From assembly GCA_963779055.1 (NCBI GenBank), contig CAVZWN010000001.1, forward strand, positions 310,001 through 374,000: a stretch of DNA of 64,000 nucleotides, in the 5' to 3' direction. The notes beneath the pieces are model-generated. The model saw only the letters and a program-made list of their open reading frames with translations. It made no database searches and was not told the DNA's origin. The translations under genes and the position numbers were made by a program. Below, in pieces: positions 20,153 to 29,458 of this stretch; the first letter of the stretch is position 1, and every line of letters starts with the position of its first letter. This DNA is from Sulfurimicrobium sp963779055 (GTDB lineage Bacteria > Pseudomonadota > Gammaproteobacteria > Burkholderiales > Sulfuricellaceae).

Positions 20153-20889
20153 ACCCAATCAGAGTGCTGATTGTTGACGATCACACCTTGTTTCGCACGG
20201 GAATCAGGTTGTTGCTGCAGCGCCAGAAAAATTTCGAGGTGGTGGGCGAGGCGGGAGATGGCCTGGAGGGCGTGAAGCGTGCAAAATCGCTCAAGCCGGA
20301 CGTGGTGCTGCTGGATCTGCACATGCCCGGCATCAGTGGGCGTGAGGCGGTACGCCTGATTACCGAGGACGTGCCGGAAACCCGTGTGGTGATGCTGACC
20401 GTGTCGGAGGATGCGGAAGACCTGATTGATTGCCTGCGCGCCGGGGCGGCGGGTTATCTGCTCAAGAATATCGAAACCGACTATCTGGTGAATGCCATAA
20501 TGGGCGCAGCCCGCGGTGAATCCACCATTTCGCCGCTGATGACCGGGAAGCTGGTGCAGGGGTTGCGGACGCCGCTCGGATCCGACCCATCGCCGCCAGC
20601 TTCGCCCCATCAGCAAGTGCCGCCTCTGCCGCCGGAGCCGGTTTCGCCGCCACTCCCGCCGTCACTGCCGGCCGAGGCCGAGCGTGAAAAACTCACTCCG
20701 CGTGAAAAAGAAATTATCATCCTGCTTGCCAAGGGCGCCAGCAACAAGGAAATAGCGCGGGTGCTTAATGTGGCGGAGAGCACGGTGAAAATCCATGTCC
20801 AGAGTATTCTCAAGAAACTCAATCTCACCAGCCGGGTGCAGGCCGCTGTTTACGCAGTGGAGCATGGACTGGCGCGAAGCGAAGAGTAG
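20149..20889 (+). CDS. narL: Nitrate/nitrite response regulator NarL-type
   Basis: 246 residues. REC domain with the acidic pocket (VDDH), the phosphoacceptor Asp in LLDLHMPG and the Lys in YLLKN. A LuxR/NarL-type helix-turn-helix fills the C-terminus (TPREKEIIILLAKGASNKEI ... VAESTVKIHVQSILKKL). Between them is a proline-rich linker of about 35 residues (about 143-178), longer and more repetitive than the short linker of E. coli NarL. It overlaps narX by 4 bases and is probably translationally coupled. It is likely the activator of the downstream transport and reductase genes. Confidence 0.93.
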   Translation: MNPIRVLIVDDHTLFRTGIRLLLQRQKNFEVVGEAGDGLEGVKRAKSLKPDVVLLDLHMPGISGREAVRLITEDVPETRVVMLTVSEDAEDLIDCLRAGAAGYLLKNIETDYLVNAIMGAARGESTISPLMTGKLVQGLRTPLGSDPSPPASPHQQVPPLPPEPVSPPLPPSLPAEAEREKLTPREKEIIILLAKGASNKEIARVLNVAESTVKIHVQSILKKLNLTSRVQAAVYAVEHGLARSEE

Positions 20890-20966
20890 TAAAGACCCCA
20901 CCCGGCAGGGTGTAGGTCGAAGTGACTAGTTCTTTTGGCTTGTTTGAGCCTCTTTATGTGTTCCAT

Positions 20967-21035
20967 CCCCCCCCCTTTTGCATCAGACAAACTGTTCTTT
21001 TGACGAATAGGCCGCATGCCTTCATCGGCCTATTC
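20967..21035 (+). promoter_or_regulatory. narL-narK1 intergenic: C9 tract and 10-bp hairpin
   Basis: The 196-base gap before narK1 contains a run of nine C (20967-20975) and a perfect stem GAATAGGCCG / CGGCCTATTC with an 11-base loop (21005-21035). The hairpin lies about 50 bases before the narK1 start. It has no T-tract, so it may be a leader structure, a weak terminator or a regulator site. I could not find a convincing FNR box or paired NarL heptamers by eye. Confidence 0.4.
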
Positions 21036-21085
21036 TTGTAGCGTGACATAAGGGCTTTTCCGGAAAGTAAAAAAAGGAGGGGAAC

Positions 21086-22348
21086 ATGGCTACGCAGGAG
21101 TACAAGGCTTGGTCCGTGGTGACGGCAAGCACGATTGCATTCACCGTCTGTTTCATGATCTGGATGATGTTCGCGGTGATCGGTATCCCGATCAAGAAAA
21201 TGCTGGATCTCAATGAAACCCAGTTTGGCATTCTGGTGGCGACGCCGGTGCTGACCGGCTCCCTGATCCGCCTGCCGCTCGGTATGTGGACCGACAAATT
21301 CGGCGGACGCATTGTATTTTTTGTGCTTATGCTCTCTACCGTGATCCCGATTTACATGATTTCCCAGGCGACACAGTTCTGGCATTTTCTGGTGACCGGC
21401 TTGTTCGTGGGTGTGGCCGGCGGTTCGTTCACGGTCGGTATTTCCTACTGTGCGCGCTGGTTCCCCAAGCAGAAGCAGGGTCTGGCCATGGGCATCTTCG
21501 GTGCCGGCAACACCGGTGCGGCAATCACCAAACTGGTCGCTCCTTCCATTGTGGTGGCCTATGGCTGGGCAATGGTGCCGCAGATGTACGCGGTCCTGAT
21601 GCTGGTGACCGCGATCCTGTTCTGGTTTTTCTCTTTTAGTAATCCAGATCACATCGTTGGCAAGAGCGTGACGATTCGCGAACAGCTTTCCGCGCTGAAA
21701 GATCCCAGGGTATGGCGCTACAGCCAGTATTACTCCATCGTGTTCGGCGGTTACGTGGCGCTCGCCTTGTGGATGACCAAGTATTACATCACCGAATATG
21801 GGTTCGATCTCAAGACGGCGGCATTGATGGCGGCTGCGTTCAGTGTGCCCGGTGGCGTGCTGCGTGCGGTGGGCGGCTATTTCTCCGACAAGTACGGCGC
21901 ACATTCCATTACCTGGTGGGTGCTGTGGGTTTCACTGGCGTGTCTGTTCTTCCTGTCCTACCCGCAGACTGAATTCACCATTCATACCGTAACCGGTCCT
22001 TCCACCTACCACGTGGGACTCGGCCCGATCTCGTTCACCGTCATCATGTTTACGCTGGGTATTGCCTTTGCGATCGGCAAGGCCTCGGTGTTCAAATACA
22101 TCTCAGATGATTATCCCAAAAACATCGGGGTGATCTCGGGTGTGGTTGGTCTGGCCGGGGGGATGGGCGGTTTCCTGATGCCTATCATGTTCGGCGCGCT
22201 GGTGGACCTGACCGGGATCCGCTCTTCCGCATTCATGCTGATGTTTGGTGTGGTGTGGGTTTCCCTGATGTGGATGTACTGGACCGAGGTGAAGCCGCTT
22301 GATGCGAAGCGCCACCGCAAGAATCAGCCGGCTGATACGCTGGAATGA
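21086..22348 (+). CDS. narK1: NarK1-type nitrate transporter (MFS)
   Basis: 420 residues, about 12 membrane helices, start ATG behind a very strong GGAGGGG. Nitrate/nitrite porter signatures are present: a glycine-rich helix near GVAGGSFTVGISYCARWFP with the QGLAMGIFGAGNTGAA stretch, and a second in GVVGLAGGMGGFLMPI. The single-domain NarK1 type is generally considered a nitrate/proton symporter that starts nitrate import before nitrite accumulates. It is followed by a second, different NarK, as in the Paracoccus NarK1-NarK2 pair. First gene of the nar structural set. Confidence 0.93.
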   Translation: MATQEYKAWSVVTASTIAFTVCFMIWMMFAVIGIPIKKMLDLNETQFGILVATPVLTGSLIRLPLGMWTDKFGGRIVFFVLMLSTVIPIYMISQATQFWHFLVTGLFVGVAGGSFTVGISYCARWFPKQKQGLAMGIFGAGNTGAAITKLVAPSIVVAYGWAMVPQMYAVLMLVTAILFWFFSFSNPDHIVGKSVTIREQLSALKDPRVWRYSQYYSIVFGGYVALALWMTKYYITEYGFDLKTAALMAAAFSVPGGVLRAVGGYFSDKYGAHSITWWVLWVSLACLFFLSYPQTEFTIHTVTGPSTYHVGLGPISFTVIMFTLGIAFAIGKASVFKYISDDYPKNIGVISGVVGLAGGMGGFLMPIMFGALVDLTGIRSSAFMLMFGVVWVSLMWMYWTEVKPLDAKRHRKNQPADTLE

Positions 22349-22388
22349 TGCAATTGTTAAACAACGAGCAAATCGGAGGTATCAAAAG

Positions 22389-24002
22389 ATGTCAATAAAT
22401 ATCAAGGACTGGAACGTGGAAGACAACGCGTTCTGGGAGTCCACGGGGAAGAAAGTTGCCAGCCGCAACCTGTGGATTTCCATCCCCAGCCTGCTGATGG
22501 GCTTCGCCGTCTGGCTGATGTGGGGTATTTTGACCGTGCAGATGCTCAATCTGGGCTTCCCCTTTACCAAGGACCAGTTGTTTAACCTGACCGCAATTGC
22601 CGGTCTGGCTGGTGCGACATTGCGTATTCCTTCCTCCTTTTTCATCCGTATCGCGGGTGGTCGCAACACCATTTTCCTGACTACCGCGCTGCTGATGATT
22701 CCCGCCTTCGGCGCGGGTATCGCGTTGCAGGACAAGGATACCCCGCTGTGGGTGTTCCAGTTGCTGGCCCTGCTGTCCGGTGTCGGTGGCGGTAACTTTG
22801 CCTGTTCGATGTCCAATATCAGCACCTTCTACCCCAAGCGACTGCAAGGTACCGCGCTGGGTCTGAATGCCGGTCTGGGCAACTTCGGCGTGACTACCAT
22901 GCAGATTCTGATCCCGCTGGTGATGACTGCCGGTATCTTCGGTGCGTTTGCAGGTGGCTCGATGGAACTGATGAAGGATAGCGGCTGGATTCTCGGCAAA
23001 ATTCTTGCCGGCACGCCAACCTATATCCAGAACGCCGGTTTCGTATGGCTGCTGGCTCTGATTCCGCTGGCTGTCCTGGGTTTCTTCGGCATGAACAATC
23101 TGGTGCCGATTTCGCCTAATATCGGCTCTACGATTTCCGCCTTCATTAAAATTCTCTGGCTGTATGGCCTGGCTTTCGTGACTGCTGCTGTAGGTCTGTA
23201 TCTGTACCTGCCAGCACCGACCGGTCTGGGACTGCTGAATATGTGGGTGGCTCTGCCGCTGATTATTGCAGCCACCCTGCTGGTGATGAAGCTCGCAGCC
23301 TTTGGTGAGATGAAGGCCAATATCGAAAAGCAGTTTGCGATTTTCAAGAACAAGCATACCTGGTCACTGACCGTGCTTTACGTCCTGACCTTCGGTTCCT
23401 TCATCGGTTTTTCGATGGCAGTGCCTCTTGCCATCACGGTGATTTTCGGCTTCCAGCACGTGGTTGACCCGGCTACCGGCCTGATGACGCACGTTCTGAA
23501 GAACCCCAACGCGCCTTCCGCCCTGACTTATGCCTGGATTGGCCCTTTCGTCGGTGCCCTGATCCGTCCTGTGGGTGGCTGGATTTCTGACAAGGTGGGT
23601 GGTTCCATCGTGACCCAGCTGATTTCCGTCGTCATGGTGGGTGCTTCTGCCGCGGCAGGTTATGTGATGTTCCTGGCCTACAGCTCAGCCACTCCGGAGC
23701 AGTATTTCACCATTTTCATGGTGATCTTTGTGGTGCTGTTCGCCGCTTCCGGTATCGGTAACGGCTCAACCTTCCGTACCGTCGGCGTGATTTTCGACCG
23801 TGTGCAAGCCGGCCCGGTTCTTGGCTGGACTTCTGCGGTGGCGGCCTACGGTGCCTTTATCGCGCCGGTTGTGATCGGTGGCCAGATCAAGGCAGGAACG
23901 CCTGAAAATGCGATGTATGGCTTCGCGATTTTCTACGCGCTGTGTCTCATCCTGAACTGGTGGTTCTACCTGCGTAGTGGTTCCGAGATCAAAAACCCCT
24001 GA
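22389..24002 (+). CDS. narK2: NarK2-type nitrate/nitrite antiporter (MFS)
   Basis: 537 residues from ATG 22389, chosen because GGAGGT sits just upstream; an ATG at 22299 lies inside narK1. About 12 membrane helices. The two nitrate signatures are SGVGGGNFACSMSNISTFYP with KRLQGTALGLNAGLGNFG, and a later AASGIGNGSTFRTVGVIF; Arg residues in RIPSSFFIRIAGGR and RPVGGW correspond to substrate-site arginines of NarK. Compared with narK1 it has an extended central and C-terminal region. The NarK2 type usually exchanges external nitrate for cytoplasmic nitrite, which suits respiratory NarGHI. Confidence 0.93.
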   Translation: MSINIKDWNVEDNAFWESTGKKVASRNLWISIPSLLMGFAVWLMWGILTVQMLNLGFPFTKDQLFNLTAIAGLAGATLRIPSSFFIRIAGGRNTIFLTTALLMIPAFGAGIALQDKDTPLWVFQLLALLSGVGGGNFACSMSNISTFYPKRLQGTALGLNAGLGNFGVTTMQILIPLVMTAGIFGAFAGGSMELMKDSGWILGKILAGTPTYIQNAGFVWLLALIPLAVLGFFGMNNLVPISPNIGSTISAFIKILWLYGLAFVTAAVGLYLYLPAPTGLGLLNMWVALPLIIAATLLVMKLAAFGEMKANIEKQFAIFKNKHTWSLTVLYVLTFGSFIGFSMAVPLAITVIFGFQHVVDPATGLMTHVLKNPNAPSALTYAWIGPFVGALIRPVGGWISDKVGGSIVTQLISVVMVGASAAAGYVMFLAYSSATPEQYFTIFMVIFVVLFAASGIGNGSTFRTVGVIFDRVQAGPVLGWTSAVAAYGAFIAPVVIGGQIKAGTPENAMYGFAIFYALCLILNWWFYLRSGSEIKNP

Positions 24003-24038
24003 TGACGGAGTTGTAACTGTCAGCGCAATAACGACAAT

Positions 24039-24061
24039 GGGGCGGCAGCTAAGGCCGCCCC
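24039..24061 (+). promoter_or_regulatory. Hairpin between narK2 and narG
   Basis: 8-bp stem GGGGCGGC / GCCGCCCC with loop AGCTAAG in the 113-base gap, not followed by a T-tract. It could attenuate read-through from the transporter genes or mark an RNA processing site, letting narGHJI be expressed at a different level. Confidence 0.45.
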
Positions 24062-24115
24062 GCTTAAAGTAAGAGTGCCGGAATGCCGGTTCGTATTAAC
24101 TAGGAGAGTATTGAA

Positions 24116-27100
24116 ATGAGTCACTTTCTCGACCGATTGAAATTTTTTGAAAAAATCAAGGAGACTTTCTCCAATAACCACGGCGTCGTCACCAATGAAG
24201 ATCGCCAGTGGGAAGATGCCTACCGCAATCGCTGGGCACATGACAAGGTGGTTCGTTCCACTCACGGTGTGAACTGTACCGGTGGCTGTTCATGGAAGAT
24301 TTTCGTCAAGAACGGTCTGGTTGCATTCGAAATGCAGCAAACCGACTACCCGCGTACCCGTGAAGACCTGCCTGACCACGAGCCACGTGGCTGCCAGCGC
24401 GGCGCTTCGTTTTCCTGGTATCTGTACAGCCCGCAGCGTGTCAAATATCCGCTGATCCGTGGTCGTCTGCTCGATCTGTATCGCGCCGAACGCAAGTCCG
24501 GCAAAGATCCGGTCGATGCATGGGCGGCAATCCAGACTGATGAGAAGAAGCGCAAGCAATACACGGCTGTGCGCGGTCTGGGCGGTTTCGTGCGCGCCAA
24601 TTGGGAAGAAGTGAAAGAAATCATCGCTGCTGCCAACATCTACACCATCAAGAAATATGGTCCTGACCGTATTTTCGGTTTTTCGCCAATTCCTGCAATG
24701 TCGCAGATTTCCTACGCCTCCGGCGCGCGTTACCTGTCCCTGATCGGTGGTGCCTGCGGTTCTTTCTACGACTGGTATTGCGATCTGCCTGCTGCATCCC
24801 CACAGACCTGGGGCGAACAGACCGACGTGCCTGAATCGGCCGATTGGTACAACTCGACCTACATCATCGTCTGCGGCTCCAGCCTGCCGACCACGCGTAC
24901 CCCGGATGCGCACTTTGTCTCCGAAGTGCGCTACAAGGGCGCGAAAGTCATTTCGATGGCGCCTGATTACGCGGAGTATTGCAAGGCATCCGACCTGTGG
25001 ATGCCGGTCAATCCGGGTTCCGATACCGCAGCCTTCATGGCAATGGGCCACGTGGCACTGCGAGAGTTCTACATCGACAAGCAGGAGCCTTATTTCCAGG
25101 AATACGCCCGCAAGTACACCGACCTGCCAATTCAGGTGATGCTGCGCAAGCATGGCGATGCCTATGTGTCCGACCGCTGCCTGCGTGCTTCCGATCTGGA
25201 TGGTGCGCTGGGCGAGACCAATAATCCTGACTGGAAAACCATCGTTTTTGACGAGAAGAGCAAATCTTTCGTCGCGCCAAACGGCTCGATCGGCTTCCGC
25301 TGGGGCGAAGAGGGCAAATGGAATCTGCTGCCCAAGAACGCTGCTACCCAGCAGGAAATTCTGGCCGAACTGTCCTGCATCGACAGCAAGGATGAAGTGG
25401 TTTCAGTCGGCTTCCCGCACTTCGAGCCGGGTGAAGGTGATTTGCTGTTCCGCAACGTTCCTGTACGTAAGGTGAAACTGGCGAACGGTGAGGAATCCTA
25501 CGTGACTTCCGTGTTCGACATGCAGGTTGCCCAGTACGGTCTCGACCGTGGTCTGGGTGGCGCCAATGTCACCAAGGACTACAAGGATGCCAGCGTAGCT
25601 TACACGCCAGCCTGGGCTGAAAAAGTCACCGGTGTCAAAGCGGCTGACATTGAACGTACCGGCCGTGAGTTTGCCTACAACGCCTCCAAAACCCATGGCA
25701 AATCCATGGTGATCATGGGCGCTGCGATCAACCACTGGTACCACAACGACATGATGTACCGTGGCGTGATGAACCTGCTGCACATCTGCGGTTGCGTGGG
25801 TCAGTCCGGTGGCGGCTGGGCACACTATGTGGGCCAGGAAAAGCTGCGTCCTCAGGCTGGCTGGGCGCCGATTGCCTTCGCACTCGACTGGCAGCGTCCA
25901 CCACGTCACATGAACTCCACTTCCTACTGGTATTTCCATACCGACCAGTGGCGTTATGAGACGCTCAAGGGCGATGATCTCACCTCGCCTGCCGGAAAAG
26001 GCAAGTACAAGGGTTATTCGCTGGCCGACTACAACGTCGCTGCCGTGCGCATGGGCTGGCTGCCGTCTGCTCCGCACTGGAATACCAACCCGCTTGATCT
26101 GGTTAGCGAAGCTGAAAAAGCCGGTGCTACCGACGAGGCTGGCGTTGCCAAGCATGTCATCGGCAAGCTCAAGGATGGCTCCCTGGATGTGGCATTCGCC
26201 GACCCGGACAATCCGGTCAACTGGCCGCGCAACCTGTTCGTGTGGCGCGCCAACCTGATCGGTACTTCCGCCAAGGGTCACGAGTACTTCCTCAAGCACC
26301 TGCTCGGCGCACAGAATGGCGTGCTGCAGGAATCCGGAGACGGTAAGGAAAACAAGCTGGTCAAGTGGCACGAAGAAGCTCCGATCGGCAAGCTGGACCT
26401 GATGGTGGACATCAACTTCCGCCTGAACTCCACCGGCGCCTATTCCGATATCATTTTGCCGACCGCAACCTGGTACGAGAAGAACGACCTCAACACCACC
26501 GACATGCACCCCTTCATGCATCCGCTGTCGGAAGCCGTATCTCCGGGCTGGCAGTCCATGTCCGACTGGCAGATATTCAAGAATATCGCCAAGACCTTCT
26601 CGACCCTGGCAGAAAAGCATCTGGGTACCCGCAAGGATATTATTGCCCTGCCGATGCAGCATGACTCGGCGTTTGAAATGGCCCAACCCTTCGGTGAAGT
26701 CAAGGACTGGAAGAAGGGCGAATGCGATCCGATTCCGGGCAAAACCATGCCGCTGCTCAAGGTGGTCGAGCGCAATTATGGCGATATCTACAAGAAATAC
26801 ATCGCTATCGGCCCATTGATGGTCAAACTGGGTAACAACGTCAAGGGTATCGACTGGAACACCGATGAAGAGTATGAACAGCTCAAGGTCATGAACGGCA
26901 CAGTGAAAGAGCCGGGCGTTTCCCAGGGCATGCCTTCTCTCGAGGAAGATATCTTCGTGTGCGACTCGGTGATGCGCATGGCCCCTGAAACCTGTGGTGA
27001 AGTCGCCCATAAATCATGGAGTGCACTCTCCAAGAAAACCGGTATCGACCATCACCACCTGTACTCTGCCCGTCATGAGGACAAGATTACCTTCCGCGAT

Positions 27101-27871
27101 ATTCAGGTTCAGCCACGCAAGATTATTACTGCGCCGACCTGGTCCGGAATTGAATCGGAAACGGTTTCCTATACTTCGTGTTATACCAACATACACGAGC
27201 ATATTCCGTTCCGTACCCTGACCGGTCGTGCCCATTTCTATCAGGATCACGAGTGGATGCTGGACTTCGGCGAAGGTTTCTGTGTTCACAAACCGCCTCA
27301 GGACATGAAGTCGTTCGGCAATCTCTCGCCGAAAATTATGGAAGGCAAGCACATCAAGCTGAAATGGATCACGCCGCACTCCAAGTGGGGTATCCACTCC
27401 AGCTATCAGGACAACCTGCGCATGCTGACTCTGTTCCGCGGTGGCCCTTACGTGTGGATTTCTGAAATCGACGCCAAGACCGCAGGTATTGAGGACAACG
27501 ACTGGGTGGAGGCGATCAATGCCAATGGCGCGACGATGGCGCGTGCGGTTGTTTCGCAGCGTGTGTCGCGCGGTGTGGCGATGATGTATCACGCCCAGGA
27601 GAAAATCGTGAACGTGCCGGGTTCCAATACCACCGGCAAGCGTGGCGGTATCCTCAACTCGGTGACGCGCGTCGTTATGAAACCGACCAATATGGTGGGC
27701 GGATATGTGCAACTGGCCTACAGTTTCAACTACTACGGCACGGTGGGTTGCAACCGCGATACCGAGGTGATTATGCGTAAAGTTGCGGACAAGGACATCG
27801 ACTGGCTCGAACGGCCGCTTACTCCGGAACGGGAAGCACAACTCAACCCGCCAGGAATCGGCAAGCGTTGA
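24116..27871 (+). CDS. narG: Respiratory nitrate reductase alpha subunit NarG
   Basis: 1251 residues, standard NarG length; start ATG after AGGAGA. It is a molybdopterin (bis-MGD) enzyme of the DMSO reductase family that reduces nitrate to nitrite on the cytoplasmic side of the membrane. The N-terminal FS0 cluster ligands are His50, Cys54, Cys58 and Cys93 (HGVNCTGGCSW ... EPRGCQRG). Asp223 in YCDLPAASPQTWGEQTD matches the Asp that ligates Mo in E. coli. An RR-like or twin-arginine signal is not evident, in keeping with cytoplasmic orientation. Operon partner genes narH, narJ and narI follow directly. Confidence 0.98.
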   Translation: MSHFLDRLKFFEKIKETFSNNHGVVTNEDRQWEDAYRNRWAHDKVVRSTHGVNCTGGCSWKIFVKNGLVAFEMQQTDYPRTREDLPDHEPRGCQRGASFSWYLYSPQRVKYPLIRGRLLDLYRAERKSGKDPVDAWAAIQTDEKKRKQYTAVRGLGGFVRANWEEVKEIIAAANIYTIKKYGPDRIFGFSPIPAMSQISYASGARYLSLIGGACGSFYDWYCDLPAASPQTWGEQTDVPESADWYNSTYIIVCGSSLPTTRTPDAHFVSEVRYKGAKVISMAPDYAEYCKASDLWMPVNPGSDTAAFMAMGHVALREFYIDKQEPYFQEYARKYTDLPIQVMLRKHGDAYVSDRCLRASDLDGALGETNNPDWKTIVFDEKSKSFVAPNGSIGFRWGEEGKWNLLPKNAATQQEILAELSCIDSKDEVVSVGFPHFEPGEGDLLFRNVPVRKVKLANGEESYVTSVFDMQVAQYGLDRGLGGANVTKDYKDASVAYTPAWAEKVTGVKAADIERTGREFAYNASKTHGKSMVIMGAAINHWYHNDMMYRGVMNLLHICGCVGQSGGGWAHYVGQEKLRPQAGWAPIAFALDWQRPPRHMNSTSYWYFHTDQWRYETLKGDDLTSPAGKGKYKGYSLADYNVAAVRMGWLPSAPHWNTNPLDLVSEAEKAGATDEAGVAKHVIGKLKDGSLDVAFADPDNPVNWPRNLFVWRANLIGTSAKGHEYFLKHLLGAQNGVLQESGDGKENKLVKWHEEAPIGKLDLMVDINFRLNSTGAYSDIILPTATWYEKNDLNTTDMHPFMHPLSEAVSPGWQSMSDWQIFKNIAKTFSTLAEKHLGTRKDIIALPMQHDSAFEMAQPFGEVKDWKKGECDPIPGKTMPLLKVVERNYGDIYKKYIAIGPLMVKLGNNVKGIDWNTDEEYEQLKVMNGTVKEPGVSQGMPSLEEDIFVCDSVMRMAPETCGEVAHKSWSALSKKTGIDHHHLYSARHEDKITFRDIQVQPRKIITAPTWSGIESETVSYTSCYTNIHEHIPFRTLTGRAHFYQDHEWMLDFGEGFCVHKPPQDMKSFGNLSPKIMEGKHIKLKWITPHSKWGIHSSYQDNLRMLTLFRGGPYVWISEIDAKTAGIEDNDWVEAINANGATMARAVVSQRVSRGVAMMYHAQEKIVNVPGSNTTGKRGGILNSVTRVVMKPTNMVGGYVQLAYSFNYYGTVGCNRDTEVIMRKVADKDIDWLERPLTPEREAQLNPPGIGKR

Positions 27872-27905
27872 TCGCCGCGTGAACAGGATAAATTAGGAGA
27901 AACTC

Positions 27906-29450
27906 ATGAAAATACGTGCACAATTTGCGTTTGTCTTCAATCTGGACAAGTGTATCGGCTGCCACACCTGCTCGGTGACGTGCAAAAACACCTGGACCAA
28001 CCGCAAGGGCGTGGAATACGTCTGGTTCAATAACGTCGAATCCAAGCCAGGTATCGGCTATCCCAAGCAGTGGGAAAACCAGGAAAAGTGGAAGGGCGGC
28101 TGGACCCTTGCTGACGGCAAGCTGGAACTCAAATCCGGCGGCCGGATGTCGAAGCTGCTGAACATTTTCGCCAACCCGGATCTGCCGCAGATTGACGAAT
28201 ACTACGAGCCGTTCACCTACAACTATGCGCGTCTGCAAAATGCGCCGTTGTCCGAGGCTGCTCCGACTGCGCGCCCTCTGTCGATGATCACCGGTGATCC
28301 CATGGAAAAAATCACCTGGGGCCCGAACTGGGAAGACGATCTGGCGGGCGAATTTTCCAAGCGCAGTGCCGACAAGAATCTGGATAACATCCAGAAGGAC
28401 ATGCTGGGCCAGTTCGAGAACACCTTTAATCTGTACTTGCCGCGTATCTGTAACCACTGCCTGAACCCGGCCTGCGTTGCAGCATGCCCGTCCGGCTCGC
28501 TCTACAAGCGCGAAGAAGACGGTATCGTGCTGGTTGACCAGGACAAGTGCCGCGGCTGGCGTTTCTGCATGAGCGCATGCCCGTACAAGAAGGTTTACTA
28601 CAACTGGGAATCCGGCAAGGCCGAGAAGTGTATCGCCTGCTACCCGCGTGTCGAATCCGGTATGCCGACGGTTTGCTCGGAATCCTGCGTTGGCCGTATC
28701 CGCTACAACGGCATCATGCTGTACGATGCCGACCGCATCGAAGAGCTGGCCAGCACGCAGAATCCACAGGACCTGTACGAAGCACAGTGCAACATCTTCC
28801 TTGATCCTAACGACCCGGCTGTGATTGCTGCTGCCCGCGCCGAAGGCATTAATGAAGACTGGATCATCGCTGCGCAGAAGTCGCCGATCTACAAGATGGC
28901 AATCGACTGGAAAATCGCCTTCCCGATGCACCCCGAGTTCCGTACGCTGCCGATGGTCTGGTACGTGCCGCCACTCTCTCCGGTGCAATCCCAGATTGAC
29001 CAGGGCAACCTGCCAGTCGGACCGGATGGCGCGATCCCGCAGGCCGGAACGATGCGTACGCCAGTCAAATACCTGGCCAACCTGCTCACCGCCGGCAAGG
29101 AAGCACCGATCGTCAGCGCGCTGACCCGTCTCATCGCCATGCGCAGCTACCAGCGCTCGGTGCATGTGGAAGGCGTGGCAGATACACGGCCACTCGAAGC
29201 AGCAGGCATCACTGAAGATCAGGCCAAGGAAATGTACCGTTACCTGGCGATTGCCAACTATGAAGACCGCTATGTGATCCCGACCGGGCACGAAGAAGAA
29301 CGCCTCGACGATGCACACGGCTTCCAGGGTCAGAACGGCTTCACCTTCGGCAACAGCACTTCGTCCGGTATCAGCACGATCTCCCTGTTCCCGCGTCGCC
29401 GCAAGGAAGCGCCAGAACCTTCCGAACTTGCACCTTCGGCTGAGAAATAG
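27906..29450 (+). CDS. narH: Respiratory nitrate reductase beta subunit NarH
   Basis: 514 residues; ATG after TTAGGAGAA. Electron-transfer subunit carrying three [4Fe-4S] and one [3Fe-4S] cluster. The first Cys group is C16/C19/C22/C26 (DKCIGCHTCSVTCKNTW). A second is in CNHCLNPACVAACPSG. The group DKCRGWRFCMSACPYKK has Trp in place of a Cys, the mark of the [3Fe-4S] cluster, and CIACYPRVE plus CSESCVGRIR complete the set. It passes electrons from NarI hemes to NarG. Confidence 0.98.
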   Translation: MKIRAQFAFVFNLDKCIGCHTCSVTCKNTWTNRKGVEYVWFNNVESKPGIGYPKQWENQEKWKGGWTLADGKLELKSGGRMSKLLNIFANPDLPQIDEYYEPFTYNYARLQNAPLSEAAPTARPLSMITGDPMEKITWGPNWEDDLAGEFSKRSADKNLDNIQKDMLGQFENTFNLYLPRICNHCLNPACVAACPSGSLYKREEDGIVLVDQDKCRGWRFCMSACPYKKVYYNWESGKAEKCIACYPRVESGMPTVCSESCVGRIRYNGIMLYDADRIEELASTQNPQDLYEAQCNIFLDPNDPAVIAAARAEGINEDWIIAAQKSPIYKMAIDWKIAFPMHPEFRTLPMVWYVPPLSPVQSQIDQGNLPVGPDGAIPQAGTMRTPVKYLANLLTAGKEAPIVSALTRLIAMRSYQRSVHVEGVADTRPLEAAGITEDQAKEMYRYLAIANYEDRYVIPTGHEEERLDDAHGFQGQNGFTFGNSTSSGISTISLFPRRRKEAPEPSELAPSAEK

Positions 29451-29458
29451 GAGGACTT

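Noticed and set aside
20899..20912. CACCC-GGCA-GGGTG hairpin after narL as a terminator
   Set aside because: Stem of 5 bp with no T-tract; too weak.
20980..20995. Possible FNR box TTGCATCAGACAAA before narK1
   Set aside because: Only about half of the TTGATnnnnATCAA positions match.
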